NCBI RefSeq assembly: GCF_001949145.1
Contig: NW_019091546.1
Location: 107,708-167,707, forward strand
Length of the DNA: 60,000 bases
From: Acanthaster planci
Taxonomy: Eukaryota > Echinodermata > Asteroidea > Valvatida > Acanthasteridae
Direction of reading: 5' to 3'
Both the position numbers and the translations under genes were made by a program. The notes below the pieces were generated by a model. It did not search any database. It was not told the origin of the DNA and saw only the letters and a program-made list of their open reading frames with translations. Shown piece after piece: positions 48,490-58,454 of this stretch. Positions within the stretch are counted from its first letter, which is position 1; each line of letters opens with the position of its first letter.

Positions 48490-49070
48490 CGATGTGTGAG
48501 TTCCCCCCCCCTTTCCCCTGCGCCTGCTAAAAATCATTGCAAAAATCATTGTGTCGTCATTTAATGGGGTGTAATACATGTTGATTTGCCCGGCAATCAA
48601 TGGGAGCCCGGCCTTATTAAAGAAGATTGGGGCGGTGGGACGTGAACGACAACTACAAAATGAGGGTCGTCTGTGCGGACGAACTTGACAGAAATTAGGA
48701 GGCTGAGAAAAAGCGCACTTCCTCGTGAGACGTTTGGGTGTGACTTCAGAGTTGTTGAGGAAGTGGGGAAAATACAAAAAGTTTGGGCTGCCAAGTTTAA
48801 TGCAGGGAGAAAAGGGGCCGTGGAAGTGGCTGAAGTATGCAGCTTGTTCCATTTTGCATGTGGATGAACAGTTGAGGGCACTACCACAATGACAACATGT
48901 GGAAAACATGGTATCTTTAACATGTCTTCCAGGAGTTCCTGTGTGCTCAGTGGTATTTCCCTATCATGAACTGCTCTTTGGTATTTACATTTGTGGGGCT
49001 GGGTTCCATGCACATGTGTACTTTTCAACAGAATCCTAGCAGACACCTGAGGTGTGTGCAGTAGCACAGT
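48490..49070. promoter_or_regulatory. stop-poor island, minus-strand frames of unknown meaning
   Basis: Two overlapping minus frames (48487-48909 and 48597-49067) and a plus frame (48673-48867) stay open together. The minus translations are rich in Ser, Pro, His and Val and match no family I know. Simultaneous openness in several frames argues for composition or a conserved non-coding element over a gene. Confidence 0.2.
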
Positions 49071-50557
49071 ACCACGTACCCAAAGAAGGACGCATACACT
49101 ATTTCAGGTCCCGTACTGATCATTGAACGGAAATTACAAAATAAAGAAAACATGCAGACAGCGTCAGAGTAAAACAGCGTTAGTACAGCCGTTGGCCATC
49201 TTGGTTTTACACAAATGTACATGTACTCCACCTTTGTAGTAGGAGTGCTTGGTATACCTCCCTGTTGACCGTCACGAACATTCAACAGAGAAGGTGTGTG
49301 GGTTTTGCCTTATGTATACCAGCATACGCCCTGTGTATATTGTGTTTGACCATGTCGCAGATGCATCACTTGGCCCAAAGTAGTAAGCCATTTTGTCTTA
49401 ATGTTCTGTACCTTTGTATACCCATGCCAGCCAGGCTATCACAGTGATAAGATCTTTATCTATTCTCTGTGGAACCAGAGACTTTGCATTCAGATTTTTA
49501 GCTTTAGATCTTGAGCAGTGTGGAATCATTTAACAGGCCAGTTTATATGAGAGGGTATTTCGGTAGTGGGTTAGGGAGTGGGGGGCACACTTGGTGTGTA
49601 TACACCCCTCCCCCACTTTTCAATTATTTTTTTTTTAGGGAGAAATCCCTTTGCCCTTTTTTTTTGTTTTTTGCTGTCAACATGGTTAGTTCTAAAACAG
49701 AAATTACCAAATACATACATGTATGCTCCCCTTGTACAATGTCTGGGTTCATGTCCATGTTGACACTGTTTCTTTTCGTAAATACTCTTTCTTTTGTAAG
49801 TGCTTGATCTTGCCACATGTTATGTACAATAATTTGATGCAGTAAGTAGGAATGCTGACCATCACTGACGTCTAGAGCACAAAGTGTGGAGATTTCTCTT
49901 TTATCGTCATGTCTAAACGGAAGTGAAATCAAGACTTAGTATGAACGAACAGCAGAGATACATGTACGCAGCCGAGATAAGAGTAGCATAAGTCTGGCAT
50001 TATAGCGGCAGAATGGAGTAGGTGTATTGGTAATGTTCCTGAATGGGCATAGTTACAGAATTGTAATGGGGAAAATTTGACGGGGGGTAAGCAGAGCTAG
50101 GGATGCCGCTCAGATGGAATTGTTGATCGGAAGGAGAGAGAACCCATGGTGGCCGCCCAGGCAAAATCTCCAGACAAAATTAAAACTGATTGTCAGGTCA
50201 GCGTACTTGCGCCCAGGGCACTGACATCGAGTAGGTTCGCTCATTGCATTTGCGACGTTGCCTGCCCCAAAGACACAAATCAGAAACTGTGGGAACACGC
50301 AGGCAATGAGGCCAGTGGATGTTTTTTTCACCCTCCGCCACTGAATTAGGCCAAGTTTGAAGGGGGGAGGGGCGTGGCCATTTTTTGAAACCTTGGCTTT
50401 AGCAGCAGCTGCAGGCCCCCAGAGCCAGTAAGGAAATCTTGGATGAATGATGGAATCCAACAAATTTGGCTGTGGCTCTGGTTCTCAACTTTCCAGGCAT
50501 CAATTAACATGCCGGTTTGAGAGCATAGCTACCTGCTGCTGACCATTAAAGGCTGAT

Positions 50558-50597
50558 GGGGGGAAGGGGGGGAGGAGGAGAAGGGGGTGAAAAGGGG
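50558..50597 (+). other. G-quadruplex candidate
   Basis: Runs of six, seven, five and four G occur in 40 bases, and are followed by GGGGCTGTGCCCC, which could alternatively fold as a hairpin. The G runs are on the transcribed-sense strand of onecut, so they could form in pre-mRNA about 0.9 kb before the candidate microexon. Confidence 0.45.
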
Positions 50598-51438
50598 CTG
50601 TGCCCCCCCCATAGAGTCAATCGCTTTCTTCAAAATGAATCAGAAAAGGGTGACTTTTTCATCTATTAGTCATTTTCTTCTTCCAAAATGCCTGCAAACA
50701 GCACCCAAATGTAGCCTTACCCCTCAGAAAGGCCACTGAAGGTCACCTTAAAAAATCTCTAATTTTGTACTCCCCCCCAAAAAAAAACAAGTTGCCTCCT
50801 CCCCCAAATGGATCTTGATCCGTCCTTGGCTGTCACTCATGAAGTTAGATGATAAACCTGAGCCAAAGTTTTGAAAAAAGCGAAGGATTACATTTTTCCT
50901 GGTCTTTAGTTGAAAAGATACACGGTAGTAAACATACATTGTACATGTACATGTACCATTAGGGTCTGATGGGTGATTGGATTTAACTCTGTTTTCTACA
51001 CATTTTTTAAGATTACTAGGCTAAAAGCTGGTGTAATTACTCATGCCAGTCTAACTTGTGTGTGCTCTGTTAAAGCCCCTGAAGTTGAAAATAAAATTTA
51101 GTTGATTTTTTAAGAGGTTTGAAGTCAGAAATGTTGAAACTTAAACACCTCAGCAATGACGCGGGTATATGTGTGTACCAGATATGAAGCCTATATACGA
51201 GAAGGTCGCCGGTGAAATGGTTCCCTGACACTTGTTGAATGCTTGTAACATACCTTTTTTCTTCCAAATTAACAAATGTTTTTGTTGTTGTTCGCTTTTG
51301 TTTGTTTTTTTGTCATTATTCGTCCTTGCCGTTGTTGTAATTAACCAAACGACTCCTCTGTGCATACATCTTCTGCCTAGTTTTAATGTCAGATTGCCTC
51401 ATCTGTCCATCTTCTATTTTGTGATTTCCTCCATCCTA

Positions 51439-51477
51439 ACTTATGTGTTCCCTTTTCTGTTTCTCCCGTTTCCATAG
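51439..51477 (+). other. branch point and 3' splice site of candidate microexon
   Basis: TCCTAAC (branch A at about 51439) matches the branch-point consensus and lies 38 bases before the acceptor. A T/C-rich tract follows and ends TTTCCATAG, with the AG at 51476-51477. There is no other AG between branch point and acceptor. All elements are as expected for a functional 3' splice site. Confidence 0.4.
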
Positions 51478-51498
51478 TTACACACACAAGGCCTGCAG
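51478..51498 (+). CDS. candidate 21-nt in-frame microexon of onecut
   Basis: Bounded by the acceptor at 51477 and a CAG/GTATGT donor at 51499, this 21-base segment starts TTACACACAC and ends CCTGCAG. Exon 1 ends in phase 1; the microexon is a multiple of three and has no stop in that phase, so it would insert V-T-H-T-R-P-A directly after the CUT domain and restore phase 1 for the homeodomain exon. In mammals the CUT-homeodomain linker of HNF6 is altered by an alternative exon (HNF6-beta carries 26 extra residues), so an alternative segment here has a family precedent. Against it: in over 40 kb of intron a good acceptor/donor pair may arise by chance, and no homologous peptide is known to me. 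Confidence 0.35.
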
Positions 51499-54400
51499 GT
51501 ATGTACCACAACCAAATTTCTTCTTCAGCCTTTCTTTTTCTTAAATGTTTAAACTGATTTGATACAAATTAAAATTAAACTTGAAATGTTGGTATTTAAA
51601 TCAGTTGATGCTGATTTGACAATTAAGCAGGCTGTTGCGCATCGTGAATGATTTGTTTGGCATTGAACTGCCTCATTGATGACAAAGTAAGGTGCTTCTT
51701 TATGGGAATTTTAGGGAAGGAAAAACACAGCAATTAATTGCTTAATTTTTGTTGAGAAAATGTCTGTATTCTCTTGATTTACTACACTGTGAAAGGTCAT
51801 GCATGCTGGTTGGTTCTCAAGACAGTTTTTGGAAAACCATTCTTTCCAATTTTCGTTAACTCGTTTCGTTTCGAAAATTGCTAGGGAAGCTCACAGGTAA
51901 AGTTGGTGTCTGATTTTACAGGGGTGTAGCTTGATCATCAAAAATAGTGCAAACAAACCCAAAATGAAAAAGAAAGGAACTGTAACTATAAAAATAGAAA
52001 AATACTAGACCCTTAGGTTTGCAGTTTGGGAATGACAGGTCAATTAAAATTCTTTCAGAACATGATTTTCACAAAGTGGAGGAAAATCTACATGCCTTTT
52101 GGATTTACATGAATATTATGCATGGAGTCTTTGTGTATTATTCCCAATGTGTCACACTTCCCTTGATGTTGATCTAAAGTTCTTTTCATTTTGTTTTTTT
52201 GGTTTTTTGGTGGGCCATTTGTGCATATCTGGCTGGCTGCTCACCATTCTTGGACACACAGTTGGTAAATTCATTGGCTCTGCTTTCTCCTGTCCTGTTC
52301 CATCTTTTGTTTCTCCCTTCCATTTTACGAGGGTCCTTTGGGATTTTTTCATCAAAAATAAGTGCTTCCAGCCGAAGTAATGTACTTGCTTAGACCTGAT
52401 GCACTTGTCTGTTTCTGATAGCTTGATTTCTTTCGGGGGAGCCAAGTGCAGTGAACATAGGTGTCTGATGTAAGAAATTTAAGTAAACAGGGTTTTGGGG
52501 GTAGTTAGAGTCTTACATTTCTTTTGATGTAACTTCCCCTTCATTTGGGGAAAACCTTACAGGGAGAGACTTCTCAGGGGTGGAATGTTTGGGAAATGAG
52601 ATCGGCGACACTGCAGAAGTTAGTCAGAAGATGTCTGGGCTCTCAAAACATACAAATGCCATGTTTTGAATGTCTTGCAAAGACACCTCAGGGCATTCAG
52701 CCAGGCGTCAGTAATCCACCGCGTAGCGTTCTGAAATATTAATGAGTCACCAGGGAGAGAGATCTCAGTGGCGTGACAATGGCGTGGCCATGAAGGAAGA
52801 GAGTTGGCTTTTGTTCCTGGACGACACGCTGGAGTCACATTGTCAGGGATATACATGCACAGGGAATAATTCTGATGGTCTTTTTTTACTTTTATTATTG
52901 ATTTTTAGCTCTGTTGTGGTCATGTTTGGGTGGATGCAGTAGTTGGTGTCGTCGGATTGGACAAGCAGATATTGTGGTTCAAATGTGAAAAGTGGACATG
53001 TATGTACAGGCTTTTACATTTTTATTGTGAGGACATATTGGAAGGTTTTGACCACTGGAGACTGAGGACTCTTAAACATGGAGTAAAAATAATGTTCAGG
53101 TTATAGCTTGGTGCTCAAGTGGAAATAAGTTTGATTCAGAGCTAAAAGTCATAAATGCCCCATAGAATATTTTCAACTGAATTGCTTGAAACTGATGATA
53201 AGACGTACAAGTTAGAAATGGACCTGTTTTGTAAAATGCCTAATTGATGAGTAAACTTCTCAGGCTATGGACATATTGCCCTGTCCACTGACAGTCAGAT
53301 TTCTAGACCCATATTCCGGAGTGGCATAGACTAAGTCAGCATTAAAGGCCCAGATATCAAAGTTTTTAACTAATGCTAAGTTGATCAACTCGTGGCATCT
53401 CTCTATTTGACCATTCTGATCCTTCTCCCTTGGTGATCATTAGTACACATGGACAACCCACAAGGCAAGTCTGATTAAATATGCAGGACCACACTCCCAA
53501 ACAATTTTTTTTAAGAAGACAACAATTCCACCACTTTTTTTTGGCTCCACTTCCCCCCTTCCCTCACTGTGTTCTCTTCCCAGAGATGGATTGGTCAAGC
53601 AGGACCAAGAATTGGGAGGGGGATGGTAGTGGTGGAAGAGAAGAAGCGTCTATAGTAAGTCTATCAAGTTCATCTACCTAGGGTAGTCCTATTCAATTCA
53701 GCACGATCGCCGTGAAAGGTGACCTTTTTCTCAAACCTTCTGCCGGAGAATTGGCCGGGTTGGGTTACTGCGCGATCTCCATATTTGCCGTCCCCAGGCC
53801 ATTAGCGCCACTGCGTACATTTCCTCCTTGCTCTGGCCATGCACTGTTTTCCCCCCCTCTCTCTCACTGTCTCTCTCTTTCCGTCATCTTCGCTCGTCTT
53901 GCCCCCCCTTTACGAGTCCACCGGTCGGATATCGTTGGCGCTTAATGGCCCGGTAACGCATTCCGGGCACGTGCAGTGGCTCGGGTGAAATGCACGCGGT
54001 TCAGATGCATGCAGTGGTCTATCGGAACTCTCAGGCCCTGGCCGATGGCTTCCTGAATTGGGGATATAGGTGGTTGGGGGGGTCTGGTTGTCCATGCTTC
54101 TCAGTGGATAAACAGAGGGTCCTTCATTGAGCATCGATGGAGGCAGAGGACCCTTCTCGCATCCGATTGAGATGGGCTAAGGAGGCTCAGAGAGGATACC
54201 TTCATGGAATGTGTCTTATTTCATTGTGTGTGTGTTTGGTCTCGATAGATCAATGCCTGGTTGTTCCTTTGCATTTTACGTTAAAGGGTCTTCTGTAAAT
54301 TGTATTGAGTAGGCTTGAATCACACCAATAATTTGCATACACATTTACTTCAATGTGAATTGAAAATGAAATTTTTGTCCCCTGTCAGTGGATGGTTATC

Positions 54401-57400
54401 CAGTGGATTTTTTTGTTAGTTTAGAAAGGCACTGCCCTAGAGTGTGTCAGAAAAGTATTTGAAACTTCTCGTTTTTTGAATTAGTAAATTGAAAACCAGT
54501 AAATTTTATTTCTTGCTGTTACAAAAGATGAACCCTTTTCCCAACACAAACGGAGATAATCATAGTTAATGGATCAGTTTCCATGATATTTGTTGCTTAA
54601 AGCAAGATTCAATGGTGTACAGTCTTGGTTGTGAAACCTTTGAGCAGCTTCAGGTATCTAATAAGTACATGTACCAGGAAACATGGCATTGCTTATGCTC
54701 AGTAACAAGCGACAACTTCTAAAGAATATCTGTTTTTCACCTTTGTTGTTACGTGGTTTTTGGTGCTGATTACATTATTCTGTTCATGATTTAGAAAACT
54801 GTGAAGGCATTTACTGTTTCCCTGCAAATAACAAAAAAATGACAGCAAATGGTTTTCTCCCCATAGACAAATTCTGACAATAATTTCCATTTTTGCCTGA
54901 AAAACTCATTTGCTACTATTACATGCCATATGCCATTCAAGAAAGTGCTTTCTTTTTTATTATACACTCACAGATTGCAATTTGCAATGAGTTTTGAAAT
55001 TAGACATGTACTGGAGATGCCATTATTTGAAGTGAGTAACTCATTTGACTTTTTTTCAAAAGGTGGGGGTAATGCTGGACAATCAGCAATTCAATTTGAA
55101 GAAGTGCTTTTGATGGTGTCACTCCAAAGACATTTGTATTATGGGCAAATCCCCATGTTGTGTCAGCAAAGCTTTGGTTTGGTAATTACTCTTCAGAGTG
55201 AAGGATGGTCTTGTGAAATCGACTCAGTGTCTGAGGACAGCCAGTTGTGTTATTAGAACAGGAAGTTGAGTTACAGAAACTTGAGGGAAGGACAAGTGGG
55301 ACGATGTGGTAGTGTGGGTTGTCTGGAGTGCATTTGGTTCCAAACAAAAGTGGGGATTTGGACTCTCAAGACGTGGCTAGTCTGCTGCTTGTAGTCACTG
55401 CTAAGATTCAGCACTTTTTGTTCCATTCGTCTCGTGTCTTCTCACACCCCTAGGCTAGCAGGCGCTTGTGATGGTACCTTAAAAAAAAATAGGGAAAGTC
55501 GTTTCTTTTGAGCACATGATGACAGTTGAAGAAGTGGCGTGCTTCAGTGGACAGTAATTAGGTCATGATGTTATGCAGAAAAGTGTCCACGCTGTGCACC
55601 AACGCCGACGGCTGCTTGAAAGCTAACACTCTAGAAATGGAGGGAAAATTGATTTTTTTCCCCTCCTTCCACCCTCTGCATGCTTACTTCTTCTGCAGAC
55701 ATTAACTTCCCCCCTTAACTCGGAAAGCGCCTGGCGAAAATGATATTACCTAGAATTGCTTAAACCGAGTTGCATGATTAGACGAGCCTATACGTGTCTG
55801 GCTTCAAGTCATATTCATTCAAACTCCTTTTTATTTTCCTTCTTTTTTTCCTTTCCTGGTTTGCAAGAGGGTTTTTTGGGGGCAGCAGAAAGGAAAAGTG
55901 ATACCGGGGCGAAGTAACTTTTGGGCATGGCGACTAATTACAGAGCTGATTCCAAACTTGATTTGGATAGATTGGTGTGCATTTGTAATCCTATAGCAGA
56001 ACGTGCTGGGCGCGCTGAGTGGTAGTGTGGGATAGCTGCTGGATATCGGATATCTGTTTGCACTATAAATAATCGATAATATCACTCAAATCATTTTGAT
56101 ATTAAATTTGCTGAAATCTGGGAGGCTTTTAAGTTGGGCCTGGCAACCACTGGGGATATTGTGAGTTGAGAGAGAAAGAATGCACATCAGAGAAAGGGAT
56201 CACGGTCTATTTGGAGACAAATAGCCAAGTACAAGGGTGTGTTTGTGTGCTTCAAGAAAGCTGAAATTCTAACACTGATAGTTATGGAAGAAAAACAAAT
56301 TGATTTCATGAGGAGTGACTGCTGTACTTTAAAAATTACACCCCTTGTAGTACAAATGGAATGATCCTTTATTTTAGCAGTGTCATCTCCAATGCTTTGC
56401 GCTTTGGTCCACAGCAAACCCGAAACCCACGGGCAGAAATCTGGAAAAAATTTACTGTTTTCTCCCGGGACCATTTATCGTGAAGTTTTTTAGCTTATCG
56501 CCGCTGACGCCCAAACGAGAACCTAATTGTGATCCCCCAACAGATTGAGGTGGCCAAGGAAATTGATTGTGTAGCATGCCCTGGGTGGGCCCTGCAGGGG
56601 GGTTGTACCCTCTGCGTAGTGACGATGTGGAGGGGAGGATAGAGACTTGGAATGATGAGGGAATGGTGAGATGAGAATATCTATTACGGGGTGCAGATAA
56701 GCTGGAGGCAGGTAGGAGAGAAGGGACTGGTGTTAGGAGATAGGACAGAGGATGTAAGATGTTTGTCAGCAAAAGGAGATACCAAGGGGAAAAAAAGATG
56801 AATAGCTGGAGGAATTTTTGGGAGAGATGAAACCTCTATCCTGGCTTTGTTGTGCAATGACAGTGTTGACACAATGGCTGGCTTGAGGAATCTGAGCATT
56901 GAGGAGAGGGAAGTGATGGACTCGGATAAGAAAGGTGAAAATGGTGGTCAGGAGATCCGGCTGGAGGAAGTGAGAAAGTGGAGGACAGACATTATGGGGG
57001 TGGTGGTTTTATCCAGGTTGGGCAGAGATAAAAATAGCATCTGGAAATCTGGGAGATAAGCAGAGATGAACTTGGATTGGTCGGCTAGCGTGTGTAAGAG
57101 ACAGTAGTGTGGAGGGGATACTTTGGGCCCGAAGATGAGATCCTTGGTCTCACGCAGATGCAAAGATGGGTGTAGAGATTAGTCCTGAGGGACCTGGTGA
57201 TAGTTTATTCAAGCATTGTAAGCTCCCACTATAACAGATGTGCTGAAAGGCTGCACAAACTTCTCCAGGCCATGGCTCCCAATAGGTTCGTCTTGCTGGC
57301 CTAATCAAATTGAGATTTAGTCTCCCTGCTCTTAAAAAGAAAAAAGAGAAGAGCTACTAGGGAGAGAGAGAGTGTGTTGAGTGAATACAAGTCGGAAAAG

Positions 57401-58037
57401 GGGAGAGTAATTTAAATAATGGTTAAACGGCCGGAGATGAGTTGTTAAGTGACACCGAATCTGCAACCGGTATCCGGGTCGACTGGTTCCCCCCGCAGTG
57501 GCCTACATGGGGAGTGGCCAAACGGGCCTGGGAGCGTGGCTCGGATGACATCCCATCTCCAAGGCGATCACATTTATCGCTGGTTTGCACCATCCCTGTA
57601 GGTCTGAAACCCGACCAAGACACGAGCCTCAATTTCCATCCTCAGTACCGCTCCGGAAAGATTTTTCTCTCCCCCCCCTCTAACTTCTTAATTTTTCGTC
57701 AGAGTTCCACACATGTTTTAACGTTGGGTTTTTTTTCCAAACTGGATGGTTGTGGATGGGATGGGGGAGGTATCCTCTGCCTGATGAGTGTGTTAATTTG
57801 CGGGCTGCTGGCATGTGAAGTATTGATCGGCATGCCAGGCGGATGGAAATATCGGCCATGGCATTAATGGAATTAAGTTGATTGTTAGAGACCGCCAGTC
57901 TAATGTATAGGACCGACAGGCACCTTGGTAGAAAGCACCGATAAAGGAATATGAGGGGCGGAGCCAGGATGGGGGAAAATGGGATTGCATTACTCCACAT
58001 ATAGCCTTGTAAGTATTTCCATTTGAAATCTTTTGGG
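51499..58037 (+). other. onecut intron downstream of candidate microexon
   Basis: No recognisable gene and no homeodomain-coding segment; I looked for the conserved PRLVFTD and FFMNARRR codings and saw neither. GC-richer patches occur at 53700-54130 and 57440-57860. (CT)n simple sequence is at 53853-53881 and a short (GA)n at about 57361-57371. The frame 57442-57867 (141 codons) has no family resemblance and probably reflects local GC richness. Confidence 0.55.
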
Positions 58038-58225
58038 CATATTTTTCCCTGGTATCCAAATTTATGGATGTTTCCTTTCTCAGTGGATTTTAATCTGCAT
58101 TGGATTGACGAATATCACACGGTTCCTGTGACATATTTTTCCTTGGTATCCAAAGTTCTGTATGTTTCTTTTTTCAATGGATTTTAATCTGCATTGGATT
58201 GAAAAATATCACGCAATTCCTGTGA
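58038..58225. repeat. 94-bp tandem duplication
   Basis: Unit one (58038-58131) and unit two (58132-58225) both begin CATATTTTTCC, share GGTATCCAAA and an identical 20-base block around GGATTTTAATCTGCATTGG, and end TTCCTGTGA. They are roughly 85% identical by eye, so the duplication is not very recent. No coding content. Confidence 0.9.
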
Positions 58226-58320
58226 ACATTTTGAGAAGACAGAATTTTATTTAGACATGTACATGTAGCCAAATCGTGCCACTGCGCATAAAACAATTCT
58301 TGCCTTCTGACTTTTTGTCA
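58226..58320. other. spacer between tandem repeat and MITE
   Basis: AT-rich intron with one overlapping TACATGTA pair (58254-58266 region). Nothing else is visible. Confidence 0.5.
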
Positions 58321-58454
58321 CAGACTGAGGCTGTGTCCAAAACGGGCTTCCACAGCTACGGCTAGGTCTATTGTCTACGCATCTCCACGCATTTCCAATG
58401 GAGCGAAACCTAGACCTAGCTCTAGACAAGAGATTCGGATGCAGCCTTAGACTG
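58321..58454. mobile_element. foldback MITE, copy A (134 bp)
   Basis: The left end CAGACTGAGGCTGTGTCC matches the reverse complement of the right end, CAGTCTAAGGCTGCATCC, at 14 of 18 positions, and inverted similarity continues inward (AGCTA and CTAGGTCTA on the left against AGCTAGGTCTA on the right), so most of the element folds back on itself. There is no open frame. The flanks TTTGTCA and TGCGTCA agree at 5 of 7 positions, a weak hint of a target duplication. CAG ends and a 7-8 base duplication would suit hAT-type elements, but this is tentative. A second, shorter copy lies at 46314. Confidence 0.8.

Larger units (their letters stand above)
46425..51477 (+). other. onecut intron 1, distal part up to candidate microexon
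   Basis: No recognisable gene. It includes a perfect small hairpin at 47223-47239 (CCGGGGA/TCCCCGG, three-base loop), a G10 run near 47475, a GC-richer stop-poor island at 48490-49070 with 140- and 156-codon overlapping minus frames, a G-quadruplex candidate at 50558-50597, a C7A9 junction at 50772-50787, and a pronounced T/C-rich region from 51240 to 51475 that leads into the candidate microexon. Confidence 0.55.

Noticed and set aside
57442-57867. 141-codon plus frame in the distal intron
   Set aside because: No domain, flanked by a homopolymer C run inside the frame, and open frames on the other strand overlap it; best explained by local GC richness.
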